Assembly (NCBI GenBank): GCA_016719135.1
Contig: JADKAV010000005.1
Span: forward strand, 62,001 to 126,000
DNA: 64,000 nucleotides
Reading direction: 5' to 3'
Source: Micrococcales bacterium
GTDB taxonomy: Bacteria > Actinomycetota > Actinomycetes > S36-B12 > UBA10799
In this document: positions 53,724 to 63,132 of the stretch, piece after piece
Layout of the letters: each line of letters begins with the position of its first letter
Numbering within the stretch: position 1 is the first letter of the stretch
Made by a program: the position numbers and the translations under genes
The notes under the pieces: model-generated
What the model was told of the DNA's origin: nothing
The model's input: the letters and a program-made list of their open reading frames with translations, nothing else
The model's database searches: none

Positions 53724-54134
53724 ATGACGTCAGTTGTATTGACCCGTGCCGGCAAGGACCTGCTGCGCACCGCGCTGATCGCCCTGGACGACGCCTATCA
53801 GGCGCCGACTGCAGCTGATCGTTACGTGGCCGCGCACGTTGCGGCATTGCGTGCCGGGGCGGCTCTGCTGGCCACCCGCGCCAAGCCCACCCGGTCCTCA
53901 CGTATCCGCAGCGTCTGGCAGATGCTGCCGACGATCGCTCCCGAGTTGCAGGAGTGGTGCACGTACTTCGCGCTGATCGGACAGCGGCGGGTGTTCGTCG
54001 AGATCGGACGTGAACATGTCACACAGCGGCAGGCCGACGACCTGATGCGCGACGCGGAGGCGTTCACCGAACAGATCGCCGGAATCCTCGGAGTGGGACT
54101 GCCGATCCCCTCGACGTGGCGCACTGCGGGGTGA
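53724..54134 (+). CDS. SAV_6107-family HEPN-domain protein
   Basis: A 136-aa all-helical protein of the SAV_6107 HEPN group, which is typically found next to dnaE2/imuB in actinomycetes. Seen: a helical run (LLRTALIALDDAYQA, DRYVAAHVAALRAGAALLATRAK), SRIRSVWQMLPTIAPELQEWCTYFA and a C-terminal helix. Whether it has RNase activity is not clear; the classic R-x4-6-H motif is not evident. Coupled to dnaE2 by a GTGA overlap. Confidence 0.8.
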   Translation: MTSVVLTRAGKDLLRTALIALDDAYQAPTAADRYVAAHVAALRAGAALLATRAKPTRSSRIRSVWQMLPTIAPELQEWCTYFALIGQRRVFVEIGREHVTQRQADDLMRDAEAFTEQIAGILGVGLPIPSTWRTAG

Positions 54135-57100
54135 GCATGTTCGCCCACCTGCACGTTGCCTCCTACTACTCCCTGCGGCACGGGGTCTGCTCCCCGCAGG
54201 AGTTGGTGCAGCGTGCCGCCGAGTTGGACCAGCCGGCGATCGCCTTGACCGACCGGGACGGGCTGTACGGAGCCGTGCGATTCATGCAGGCCTGTATGAA
54301 CAACGGGATGTCCGGGATCCTCGGCGTGGATCTGGCCCAGCATCCGACTGTGTCCGACCGGCCGGAAGCGGTACACCGCACACCTGCCCGCGGCGGCGTC
54401 TGGCGCGACCGCCGCGACCCTCGCGTCGTGCTGCTGGCGCGCGGTGGCCGCGGATGGGCTGCTGTGAGCCGTTTGGTGTCCTCAGCCCACACGTCCGGGC
54501 AGCGGGGCAATCCCGTTGTCGGCTGGGATCTGCTCGAGGAGTTCGCAGGGACAGGGGATCTCAGCGTTCTGCTCGGCCCGGATTCCGAGGTGGGCCGGGC
54601 CATCAGTCGGCACCGCTTCGACCTTGCCGACACGCTGTTGCGTCGGTGGCGGGAGGTGGCCGGGGGTCAGGTGTACCTGGAGATCGTCAACCACCGCACA
54701 GCTCCTCGCGCGCTCGGCGAACAGCGACCCGGTCCGGATCTGTCCACCGCCATGGCCAAGCGGATGTGGCAGTACTCCCGGGAGCGCCGGATCCCGGCGG
54801 TACTGACCAACGCTGTGCGCTATTGCCATCCCCAGCAGGCGGCCACCGCCGATCTGCTGGATGCCATCCGTCGACTGGTTCCGCTGGACAGCCGGCACCT
54901 GGACCGGGAGAACTCCGGAGGTTTCCTGACCCCCACCGGTCACATGCGCGGAATCGCCGAACAGGTGGCCGGGCCGGATGCGAGCCGACTGCTCGGCGTC
55001 ACCGCGGAACTGGCTGAACAGTGTGTCCTGGACCCGGTGGACGACTTCGGGATCGGGGACATCCACGTGCCCGAACTCGACGTTCTGTTGTCCGGGCGTC
55101 CACCCGCGCAACCGAGCGGTTCGATCATGGCCGGATACTCCACCCGCCGGCACCGCCACGCCCAGCGCCGTGAGGATGCGGTACGTGCCGACGCCTTGTT
55201 GCGGGCGCGTTGTGAAGCGGCGCTGCACACCCGGTTCACCCCTCGGGAGGTGAAAGCCGCTTCGTCGCGGCTCGACGATGAACTCACCGTGATCGCCACG
55301 CTGGGATTCGCCGGGTACTTCTTGACCGTCGCCGAGGTGGTGGACCTGATCCGGACGATGCGGATCCGGGTGGCCGCCCGCGGTTCGGGTGCCGGCAGCG
55401 TGGTGAACTACCTGCTGGGCATCTCCGGGGTGGATCCGATCCGCCACGACCTGCTCATGGAACGCTTCCTCTCGCCGTTGCGCCGGGTGCTGCCCGACAT
55501 CGACATCGACGTGGAATCCGCTCGCCGCACCGACATCTACCGCCGCATCGTCGACCGGTTCGGAGCCGATCGCAGTGCCTGTGTGAGCATGCGCGACACC
55601 TACAAGGTCAGGCACGCGGTCCGGGATGTGGGAGCGGCGCTGGGGTTCCCCGCCGGGGAGATCGACGACTTCGCGAAGGCCTTCCCGCACATCCGCGCCC
55701 GTGACGCCCGATCGGCGCTGGCCGACCTTCCCGAGTTGCGAACCTCGATGGTCGGCAAACTTGCCGATCGTGGGTTGCTGGATGGTTTCTTGCACTTCGT
55801 GGAGTCGCTGGACGGCCTGCCCCGGCACATCGCACTGCATCCCTGCGGAGTGTTGCTGTCCGACTCCTCGCTGCTGGACCGCACCCCGGTGGAGGCCAGT
55901 TGGATGGGGTTCCCGATGAGTCAGTTCGACAAGGACGACGTCGAGGCGATGGGTTTCCTGAAACTCGACGTGTTGGGTATTCGGATGCAGTCGGCGATGG
56001 CCCATGCGGTCACCGAGGTTCGCCGGGTGGACGACGTGGTGATCGATCTCGACGCCCTGCCTTTCGACGACCAGGACACCTTCGAGCTCATCACCAAGGC
56101 CAAGACGCTGGGCTGTTTCCAGATCGAGTCGCCGGGACAGCGCGAGTTGATCGGCAAGTTCGGCCCGCGGGACTTCAACGACCTGATCATCGACATCTCC
56201 TTGTTCCGGCCCGGACCGGTGAAAAGCGACATGATCACCCCCTTCCTGTCCGCCCGGCACGGTTGGCGCGAGCCGCTGCACATCCACCCCGACCTCGAGC
56301 CGGCACTGCGGGAGACCCACGGGGTGGTGGTGTTCCACGAACAGGTCCTGCGACTGGTGTCGGTGATGAGCGGCTGCTCGCTGGCCGAGGCCGATGAGGT
56401 GCGCCGCCAGCTGGGTACTCCGGACGGGCAGGTGCAGGTACGGACCTGGTTCATCCCGGCAGCGCTGCAGAAGGGCTATGACCTGGCCACGGTGGAGAAG
56501 GTCTGGGAGGTCCTGCGGGCCTTCGCCAGCTTCGGGTTCTGCAAGGCCCATGCGGCGGCGTTCGCCCTGCCCACCTACCACTCCGCCTGGTTGAAGCGGC
56601 ACCACCCAGCGGCGTTCCTGGCCGGGGTGCTGACCCACGACCCGGGGATGTACCCGAAGCGACTGATTCTCGACGAGGCCCGCAACAGCGGAGTCACCAT
56701 CCTGCCGTTGGACGTCAACACGTCGACCGGGCAGTACCGGGTGGAGAAGGTGGCAGGCCGGTACGGAATCCGCTTGTCGCTGGCCGACGTCAAAGGCATC
56801 AGCGACGTGGAGGTCCGGCAGATCGAGACCGCGCAGCCTTTCATCGACCTCGCGGACTTCTGGTCGCGGACCGCCGTGGCGCGGCCGGTGGTCGAACGCC
56901 TCGTGCGCGCCGGGGGATTCGATGCGGTCCACGGCATCACCGGATCGCGCCGGGTCGGACACATCACCCGCCGGGACCTGCTGCTGCAAGTCGCCGATCT
57001 GCATCGCTGCGGTGGTCGGCGCCGGGTGCGGTCGGCCCAGGTGACACCACTGGCCGGTAGGGGGCTGGCCGCGAAGGTGGCTTCCCAGTCGAAGGCGCCC

Positions 57101-57823
57101 AAGGCATATGTAGCTGACTCCGCACAGTTGGCGCTGCCGATCGGTGAGCCGGAAGCCGCCAGTGGACTGCCGGAGATGTCGGTGGCAGACCGGGTTCAGG
57201 CCGAGGTGGAGATCCTGGGCCTGGACGTGACCCGTCACGCGATCTCGTTCTACGAACCGATGTTCACCGAACTTGGCGTGGTGCGTGCCAAGGATCTACT
57301 GAGGCACCGATCCCAGGCGCAGGTCATGGTCGCGGGGATCAAGGTGGCCACCCAGACCCCGCCCATCCGCAGCGGCCGACGGGTGATCTTCTTGTCCCTG
57401 GACGATTCCACCGGACCCATCGACCTCACGTTCTTCGAAGACGCGCAGGGGCCCTACGCCCACACGGTCTTCCATTCCTGGCTGATGCTGGCCACCGGGG
57501 TGATCCGGCGCACCGGACGCCGGGGGGTCTCGGTGCGTGCCACCGGGTGCTGGCCGCTGCCCGATCTCCATGCGGTGTGGCGCAGGAAAGGGGTGGCAGG
57601 GGTGTACGAAGTGCTCAATGCCGCAGTGGACATGGGAGAGCGGGTCCGTCGGATGGAGGATCCGACCGAGGCCACGGGAACCTCCGATCCGGCTGTTCGC
57701 CGGGTGCTGGTCCATGCCAGTGGGTTCCGGCAGTCGCCCTACGCGGATATCCGCCCGGCGGGTTCCTCGGCGAAACAACCACCGGCGAAGTTGTGGCATT
57801 CCAGTCCCGGCAGTGCGGGGTAG
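54131..57823 (+). CDS. dnaE2: Error-prone DNA polymerase III alpha (DnaE2 type)
   Basis: Replicative-fold polymerase used for translesion synthesis after damage. 1230 aa. N-terminal PHP domain (HLHVASYYSLRHG at residue 5; ALTDRDGLYG), then the polymerase core with ARGSGAGSVVNYLLGIS (about 415), catalytic PDIDIDVESARR (about 455), FDKDDVEAMGFLKLDVLGI (about 598) and the LFRPGPVKSDMI region; tandem HhH and an OB-fold near the C-terminus (ILGLDVTRHAISFY; VMVAGIK). Starts by GTGA overlap. The SOS box and neighbours favour DnaE2 over the housekeeping DnaE1. Confidence 0.92.
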   Translation: MSMFAHLHVASYYSLRHGVCSPQELVQRAAELDQPAIALTDRDGLYGAVRFMQACMNNGMSGILGVDLAQHPTVSDRPEAVHRTPARGGVWRDRRDPRVVLLARGGRGWAAVSRLVSSAHTSGQRGNPVVGWDLLEEFAGTGDLSVLLGPDSEVGRAISRHRFDLADTLLRRWREVAGGQVYLEIVNHRTAPRALGEQRPGPDLSTAMAKRMWQYSRERRIPAVLTNAVRYCHPQQAATADLLDAIRRLVPLDSRHLDRENSGGFLTPTGHMRGIAEQVAGPDASRLLGVTAELAEQCVLDPVDDFGIGDIHVPELDVLLSGRPPAQPSGSIMAGYSTRRHRHAQRREDAVRADALLRARCEAALHTRFTPREVKAASSRLDDELTVIATLGFAGYFLTVAEVVDLIRTMRIRVAARGSGAGSVVNYLLGISGVDPIRHDLLMERFLSPLRRVLPDIDIDVESARRTDIYRRIVDRFGADRSACVSMRDTYKVRHAVRDVGAALGFPAGEIDDFAKAFPHIRARDARSALADLPELRTSMVGKLADRGLLDGFLHFVESLDGLPRHIALHPCGVLLSDSSLLDRTPVEASWMGFPMSQFDKDDVEAMGFLKLDVLGIRMQSAMAHAVTEVRRVDDVVIDLDALPFDDQDTFELITKAKTLGCFQIESPGQRELIGKFGPRDFNDLIIDISLFRPGPVKSDMITPFLSARHGWREPLHIHPDLEPALRETHGVVVFHEQVLRLVSVMSGCSLAEADEVRRQLGTPDGQVQVRTWFIPAALQKGYDLATVEKVWEVLRAFASFGFCKAHAAAFALPTYHSAWLKRHHPAAFLAGVLTHDPGMYPKRLILDEARNSGVTILPLDVNTSTGQYRVEKVAGRYGIRLSLADVKGISDVEVRQIETAQPFIDLADFWSRTAVARPVVERLVRAGGFDAVHGITGSRRVGHITRRDLLLQVADLHRCGGRRRVRSAQVTPLAGRGLAAKVASQSKAPKAYVADSAQLALPIGEPEAASGLPEMSVADRVQAEVEILGLDVTRHAISFYEPMFTELGVVRAKDLLRHRSQAQVMVAGIKVATQTPPIRSGRRVIFLSLDDSTGPIDLTFFEDAQGPYAHTVFHSWLMLATGVIRRTGRRGVSVRATGCWPLPDLHAVWRRKGVAGVYEVLNAAVDMGERVRRMEDPTEATGTSDPAVRRVLVHASGFRQSPYADIRPAGSSAKQPPAKLWHSSPGSAG

Positions 57824-57869
57824 ACATGAGGCAGTGCGGAGTAGGCGAGGATGCCACCAGGAGGCGGCG

Positions 57870-59102
57870 ATGAGCAGGCGCACCACCGGCAAGCTGGACT
57901 TCCCAGCGCCGCGTGACGATTCCACATGCACGATCCTGCACGTGGACATGGACGCCTTCTACGCCTCGGTGGAACTGCTCAGCCGGCCGATGCTGCGGGG
58001 CAAGCCGGTCATCGTGGGCGGATCCGGGTCCCGCGGGGTCGTGCTGTCTGCCACCTACGAAGCCCGTGAGTTCGGCGTGCGCGCTGCCATGTCCATGGGG
58101 CGGGCCCGCAGGTTGTGCCCGGACGCGCAGGTGATCTCGCCGGACCACCGGCGCTACTCCAGAGTGAGTGCCGGAGTCATGGAGATCTTCTCCTCGATCA
58201 CCCCCAATGTCGAACCCCTGTCCCTGGATGAGGCGTTCCTGGACGTCAGTGGCGCCCTGCGTCAATACGGCAGCCCCACTCAGGTCGCCGAGACTCTGCG
58301 GGCGCGGGTCTTCGACGAGCAGGGCATCACCTGCTCGGTCGGTGGCGCTCCCAACAAGTTCGTCGCCAAGGTGGCCAGCGCCCACGCCAAACCCGACGGT
58401 GTCCTGATGATCCCCGCAGAGTCTGTGCTGGCGTTCCTGCACCCGCTGCCGGTCGGCGCGCTGTGGGGGGTCGGGCCGCGCACGGAGGAGCAGTTGCACA
58501 GCCTCGGTGTGCGGACCGTGGCCGACGTTGCGCATCTTCCCCGCCCGGTCCTGCGCCGAGCGCTGGGTCCGGCGGCCGGCGACCATCTGGCCGACCTGGC
58601 ATGGGGCCGTGACCAGCGGCAGGTGAGTACGACCACCCGGGAGCGCAGTGTGGGCTCAGAGCACACGTTCGCCGGGGACGTCGACGACGACGAGGTCATC
58701 CACCGTCACCTGTTGAAGCTCTCCGACCACGTGGCCGCCCGGTTGAGGTCGGCCGGTTGGGTGGCGCGCACGGTATCGATCAAGGTCCGCTTCGCCGACT
58801 TCACCACGCTCACCCGATCCCGCACGCTGCCCGAAGCCACCGATGTGGGACGCGACATCTACCACCAGGCGGGCGCGCTGTACGACGCCCTGGGCCTGCA
58901 GCGGGCCCGCCTGCGACTGGTCGGGGTCCGCGCGGAGAAGCTGACGCCCGCGGACGCGGCCACCCATCAAATAGCGCTGGACGAACCGGTGGCCGGGTGG
59001 CGGGAGGCGGAGACGGCGGTGGATCAGGCAGCGGCGCGGTTCGGGGACGGCGTCGTGCGTCCTGCGAGCCTGCTTGACATCGGCCGATCGGACGATGTCT
59101 GA
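57870..59102 (+). CDS. dinB: DNA polymerase IV (DinB, Y family)
   Basis: Translesion polymerase (410 aa) downstream of dnaE2. Catalytic residues are intact: ILHVDMDAFYASVE (about 30) and SLDEAFLDV (about 120), so it should be an active polymerase, unlike the catalytically dead ImuB found beside dnaE2 in mycobacteria. Palm, HhH (GVGPRTEEQLHSLGV) and little-finger domains are present; VRPASLLDI near the C-terminus could bind the sliding clamp. AGGAGGCGGCG precedes the ATG. Probably co-transcribed with dnaE2 (46-base gap). Confidence 0.93.
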   Translation: MSRRTTGKLDFPAPRDDSTCTILHVDMDAFYASVELLSRPMLRGKPVIVGGSGSRGVVLSATYEAREFGVRAAMSMGRARRLCPDAQVISPDHRRYSRVSAGVMEIFSSITPNVEPLSLDEAFLDVSGALRQYGSPTQVAETLRARVFDEQGITCSVGGAPNKFVAKVASAHAKPDGVLMIPAESVLAFLHPLPVGALWGVGPRTEEQLHSLGVRTVADVAHLPRPVLRRALGPAAGDHLADLAWGRDQRQVSTTTRERSVGSEHTFAGDVDDDEVIHRHLLKLSDHVAARLRSAGWVARTVSIKVRFADFTTLTRSRTLPEATDVGRDIYHQAGALYDALGLQRARLRLVGVRAEKLTPADAATHQIALDEPVAGWREAETAVDQAAARFGDGVVRPASLLDIGRSDDV

Positions 59103-59110
59103 GGATCTTG

Positions 59111-59144
59111 ACCCGAACCTGACACTTCAGGGGACCTCTCGGGT
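59111..59144 (+). terminator. Nested hairpin terminator of the dnaE2-dinB operon
   Basis: ACCCGA/TCGGGT outer stem (59111-59116/59139-59144) enclosing CCTGA/TCAGG, followed by TTCCTTTC. It begins eight bases after the dinB stop. Confidence 0.5.
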
Positions 59145-59227
59145 TTCCTTTCACGGCCGCTACCCGTATCGTTACCATTAGCCGCGAAGTATCGAACTAG
59201 CGGAACCTCAAGTACGGAGGAAGGAAC

Positions 59228-59641
59228 GTGCCCCTCTCAGAGCATGAGCAGAGACTGCTCGAGCAGATGGAGCGGGCCCTCATGGCTGAGGACCCGAAAT
59301 TCGCCACTTCTTTGCGGCATGGTTCGTCCGGAGCCGACCGTCGCGGGATCATCGGAGGCGTCGTCGGGGCACTGGCCGGTATGGGGTTGCTGCTGGCAGG
59401 GGTTTCGGCCAGCCTTACGCCACTGGGACTCGTCGGTTTCATCGTCATGCTGGCCTCGGTGTTCCTGGTGGTCTCTGGCCTACGGCATGGACCCGCCAAG
59501 AAAGCCGAGACCGAAGGGCCCTCCGCGCCGGGTCCCAGCAGCGCATCCAGCCCGAAACCCGCGAAGGGTCAGTCCGGCTTCATGTCACGGTTCGAGCAGC
59601 GCTGGCAAGAGCGTAATCGCCGCGACGGCCGGGAGTCCTGA
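59228..59641 (+). CDS. DUF3040 membrane protein
   Basis: A 137-aa actinobacterial protein: N-terminal PLSEHEQRLLEQMERAL (the DUF3040 signature), two membrane helices (about 40-60 and 65-85), then a Ser/Pro-rich tail with a basic end. The GTG start has a strong GGAGGAAGG site. The gene commonly lies near the mraZ cell-division cluster in actinomycetes. Function unknown. Confidence 0.88.
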   Translation: MPLSEHEQRLLEQMERALMAEDPKFATSLRHGSSGADRRGIIGGVVGALAGMGLLLAGVSASLTPLGLVGFIVMLASVFLVVSGLRHGPAKKAETEGPSAPGPSSASSPKPAKGQSGFMSRFEQRWQERNRRDGRES

Positions 59642-59879
59642 CCTTTCCCTCCTGATTCATCAATCTCTGCAGGTTATGTCTGTGCCTGATTTAGGGCCTC
59701 CCCATGTCGTCAACCCTCCGCTGATGAAGTCCGCGACGCCCCTGGGTCTGCGGAATCCGTCGAATCATCTCCAAGAAGGTGCGCTTTGGAGTGAATTCTG
59801 GCGCTAGAAGATCCATATCCACTCCTTCGTTCGACGATCTGTCGTACCATCACGGGACTACGGGGGAGAGGAGCGGGAG

Positions 59880-62246
59880 TTGTCTGCGTTCGCCGAATGT
59901 CCCAGCGTCCTGCTCGACGTCACGTTCGTTCTGCAACTGCAGCCATCCATGCGCCTGGAACACATCTCTGATTCTGTGATCGACTTCACCGGCTACAGCG
60001 CAGCCGAATATGCGGCGAAACCTCGACTGTGGCTCGGGGCGGTGGACCCTCGTGACCGACAGTTGATGCTGTCCGCGTTCAATGCTGCCCAGACCGAACT
60101 GACCACAATGAACCTGCGGTTCCGCACGCGAGACGGTGACTCGATCTGGGCCCATCAGATCTCCCGCACGGTGCGCACGCCCGACGGCATGGTCCTGCTC
60201 TACGGCAGCCTGACGCGCATCCCGGCTCCGACGACCCTGGCCAATGTCGACGATCGCTACCAGATGCTGGCTGAGGACGCCGATGACGTCGTGCTGCAGA
60301 CCGATCTCGCTGGCCGGGTGGTGTGGGTGTCGGACTCGATCACGTCGGTTGGCTGGACGCCGGCGGAACTGCTCGGCACGCAGGTGTCGCGCATGGTGTG
60401 GCCGGACGATCGACGTGTGGTTCATGACATCCATCGTCGCGTCGTGCAGGGGCAAACAGTCTCAGGTGTGATTGTGCGGATTCGGACTGCGGATTCCGCG
60501 GTGCGGTTCATATCCACGACTGCCCGGCCAGCTCGGAATGCCCAGGACGCCATCGTGGGTTCGATCGTCGGGTGGCATGACGTCGATGAGGTCGCCCAGG
60601 CCCACAGCGCGGCGGAGGCGGAGCGCCAACTCCTGCGGGCGACCTTGGATGCGCAACTGGACCCGCAAGTGCTGGTCGAGATCATCCGGGATTCTGCGGG
60701 CGCGATGATGGATTGCCGGTTCATCGAGGCGAATCCGGCGGCGTGTGACTTCATCGGGGTGCCCCGAGACGAACTGGTGGGCCAGACGCTGCAGAGTGTG
60801 CGTCCAGGTTTGCTGGGCGAGATCGATTACGAGCGGCTGGCAGCCCGGATCGCGAGTCGCAGGCCGCTGGTCTTCAACGACTATCTGTTGGATTCCCTTG
60901 CCGGTGTCCGAGGTCGATTCGACCTGCGAGCAGTGCCTGTGGGTGACCGGCTGGCGGTCACTTGGCGGGATGTGACCGACCGGTACGAGGTGGCGCGCGC
61001 TCTGGCGCAGTCCGAGGCCCGTCACCGGGTGCTGCTGGAGGAGGGCAGCGACATCGTCACCTTCCACGACTTGGACGGCGGCCTGCGGTGGATCTCGCCT
61101 GCGATCCAACGGCTGCTGGGGTGGCAGGCCAACGACTCGGCTCTGGGTCAGATCATGCATCCAGACGACGTGGAAGTGATGAAGACCGCCCGCGAGGAGC
61201 TCGAGGCGGGCGCGGAGTCGGTGAGTCGACGACTGCGGCTGCGACACCGGGACGGCCACTATCGGTGGATGCAAGCAACGGCCCGAGCAGTTCGCGATGA
61301 GCGGGGAAATGTGCTCTCTTTTGTGGTGGTGACTCGGGATATCGAGGATCAAGTGACCGCCGAACAGGCGCTGGAAACCTCAGAGTCGCGATACCGCCTG
61401 CTTGCAGAACATGCCACTGACGTGGTGTACCAAGTGTCCGCCGAAGGGATCACGGAATGGATCTCCGATGGCGTGACAGCAATCCTTGGGTTTACCCCTG
61501 ACGACTTAGTAGGTCGCAGCGGGTTGGAGATGGTAGTGCCTGAGGACCGCGACTACGTGGATGCAGTGGCCCGTGAAGCGTGGGGAGGGCGACGATCGAA
61601 TGCCCGGTTCCGGCTGCTGACCAAGGACGGAGGCAGTCGCTGGGTCGAGGCCACGATGCACGTCGTGCGTGGCGATGCTCAAGAACCGCTGGGCTTCGTC
61701 GGCGGCTGGCGGGATGTGCAGGCCGAAGTCGAAGCTCAGGAAGCCCTTGACCTCCGTGCGCGTACCGATGACCTCACAGGACTGCTCAACCGTCGTGAGG
61801 CGCTGGCACAGTTGGTGCATTCGCTGGCAATGGGCAATGGTCATCGCGACCAGTTGGCCGTGGCGTTCTGCGACGTGGATGCCTTCAAATCCATCAACGA
61901 CTCGTTGGGGCACAGCGTGGGCGACCGACTGCTGCGTACGGTGGCCGACCGCATCCGCGGGTGTGTGCGATCCGCGGACACCGTGGCGCGGGTAGGCGGT
62001 GACGAGATCCTGCTCATCCTGCGCGGAGTCCGCACTCTCGACGACGCCATGGCGATCGCGGAAAAGGTCAGACTGGCCGTTCGGGCGCCAATCGAGATGG
62101 AAGGTCAACTGGTGCCGACGTCGGTGAGCGTGGGGGTCACTATGGCCACCGAGGACGACGATGTGGATGCGCTGGTGGCCCGGGCCGACCGTGCCATGTA
62201 CCTGGCCAAGGCAGCCGGCCGCGACCAAGTGGTCCGGGTCTTGTAG
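59880..62246 (+). CDS. Multi-PAS diguanylate cyclase
   Basis: Makes cyclic di-GMP from GTP. 788 aa from a TTG start (GGGGGAGAGGAG site just upstream). About five PAS domains in a row (roughly 15-110, 125-240, 260-375, 385-500, 505-615), several with the WxDVxxxxxAE PAS-to-next linker, then a GGDEF domain (about 625-788). The active-site motif reads GGDEI (706-710), still with the catalytic Glu. RSAD lies five residues before it, an intact I-site for product inhibition. No membrane helix and no EAL domain, so it is a soluble, probably redox- or ligand-sensing cyclase. An ATG start is absent nearby. Confidence 0.9.
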   Translation: MSAFAECPSVLLDVTFVLQLQPSMRLEHISDSVIDFTGYSAAEYAAKPRLWLGAVDPRDRQLMLSAFNAAQTELTTMNLRFRTRDGDSIWAHQISRTVRTPDGMVLLYGSLTRIPAPTTLANVDDRYQMLAEDADDVVLQTDLAGRVVWVSDSITSVGWTPAELLGTQVSRMVWPDDRRVVHDIHRRVVQGQTVSGVIVRIRTADSAVRFISTTARPARNAQDAIVGSIVGWHDVDEVAQAHSAAEAERQLLRATLDAQLDPQVLVEIIRDSAGAMMDCRFIEANPAACDFIGVPRDELVGQTLQSVRPGLLGEIDYERLAARIASRRPLVFNDYLLDSLAGVRGRFDLRAVPVGDRLAVTWRDVTDRYEVARALAQSEARHRVLLEEGSDIVTFHDLDGGLRWISPAIQRLLGWQANDSALGQIMHPDDVEVMKTAREELEAGAESVSRRLRLRHRDGHYRWMQATARAVRDERGNVLSFVVVTRDIEDQVTAEQALETSESRYRLLAEHATDVVYQVSAEGITEWISDGVTAILGFTPDDLVGRSGLEMVVPEDRDYVDAVAREAWGGRRSNARFRLLTKDGGSRWVEATMHVVRGDAQEPLGFVGGWRDVQAEVEAQEALDLRARTDDLTGLLNRREALAQLVHSLAMGNGHRDQLAVAFCDVDAFKSINDSLGHSVGDRLLRTVADRIRGCVRSADTVARVGGDEILLILRGVRTLDDAMAIAEKVRLAVRAPIEMEGQLVPTSVSVGVTMATEDDDVDALVARADRAMYLAKAAGRDQVVRVL

Positions 62247-62456
62247 CCCGACCGACCGGACACGCCGCGGCGACTGCACTCCCGGCGTCTCCCACCGTGC
62301 GCCGGAGCCCTTCTGCAACGACCACGCCCTGCCCGGCGAAGAACGGCGTCCACGCCAGGATTCCCGTGAATCTCACGAAGCACCTTCACGCCCTCGTGCT
62401 CGACGCCTGCCCGGATCGGGTGTCGTAGGGAGTTTCTGGCCAAGAATGGGCGCAGT

Positions 62457-62496
62457 GTGGTGATAAGTGGAGGGAAATGGAGTACTGTGGGGCTTC
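62457..62496 (+). promoter_or_regulatory. MraZ operator: four 10-base TGG repeats
   Basis: Four direct repeats at exact 10-base spacing starting at 62457, 62467, 62477 and 62487 (GTGGTGATAA, GTGGAGGGAA, ATGGAGTACT, GTGGGGCTTC). MraZ is known to bind TGG(G)-type repeats with this period ahead of its own gene. TACTGT (62483-62488) could be the -10 box, inside the operator, which implies autorepression. Confidence 0.75.
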
Positions 62497-62526
62497 GAGT
62501 GACGATCGGCGAAGGAGGTGGGGTCC

Positions 62527-62958
62527 ATGTTCCTGGGCACCCATACTCCGAAAGTCGACGAGAAGGGCCGGATCATCTTGCCGGCGAAGTTTCGCCCTGG
62601 TCTGTCCGACGGCGTGGTTCTGACCAAGGGACAGGATCGATCGCTGGTGCTGTGGCCGATAGCCGAGTTCGAAGCGGCTGCCGCCAAAGTGCGCGAAGCC
62701 TCCCAGTCAAATGCCGGCGTGCGCGCCTACTCCCGGGTGCTCTTCTCCAGCGCCTTCGACCAGGTCCCGGACAAGCAGGGCCGGATCACGGTGCCCCCAT
62801 CGTTGCGCGACTACGCAGGTCTGCAGCGCGAGTGTGTCGTGGTGGGTAACCATTCCACCGTCGAGATCTGGGACGAGCAGGCCTGGAACGAGTACCTGCA
62901 GACCCAGGACGACCAGTTCGCCGGACTCACCGAGGAGGTGGTGCCGGGACTGTTCTGA
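62527..62958 (+). CDS. mraZ: Transcriptional regulator MraZ
   Basis: DNA-binding regulator of the division and cell-wall cluster (143 aa). Two MraZ (AbrB-like) repeats: MFLGTHTPKVDEKGRIILPAKFR and SSAFDQVPDKQGRITVPPSLRDYA. ATG 62527 with AAGGAGG eight bases upstream; GTG at 62518 is less likely. It is first in the mra cluster, with its own operator repeats upstream. Confidence 0.96.
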   Translation: MFLGTHTPKVDEKGRIILPAKFRPGLSDGVVLTKGQDRSLVLWPIAEFEAAAAKVREASQSNAGVRAYSRVLFSSAFDQVPDKQGRITVPPSLRDYAGLQRECVVVGNHSTVEIWDEQAWNEYLQTQDDQFAGLTEEVVPGLF

Positions 62959-63039
62959 GGACCGATTCGACAACCGACCTGAATCCCATGAACTGCGGCC
63001 CCCGGCCGACGCAGCACCGGCGGTGAACCCACCGCCTTT

Positions 63040-63070
63040 CATCTTGGATCACTTCCCCGGATCCAAGATG
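63040..63070 (+). promoter_or_regulatory. Perfect 11-bp hairpin between mraZ and rsmH
   Basis: CATCTTGGATC (63040-63050) and GATCCAAGATG (63060-63070) with a nine-base loop. No T-tract follows, so it is probably not a simple terminator. It could be an attenuator, RNA-stability element or protein site controlling rsmH and downstream genes. Confidence 0.5.
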
Positions 63071-63132
63071 GCCCCATCCGCATCGCGCGGACGGGGACCG
63101 GAGTGCATGGACTGACAAGGAGAAGACCCAGC

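Noticed and set aside
54482..57238. 918-aa open frame on the minus strand
   Set aside because: Lies fully antisense to dnaE2, His/Gln/Val-rich composition typical of a high-GC shadow frame, with no domain resemblance.
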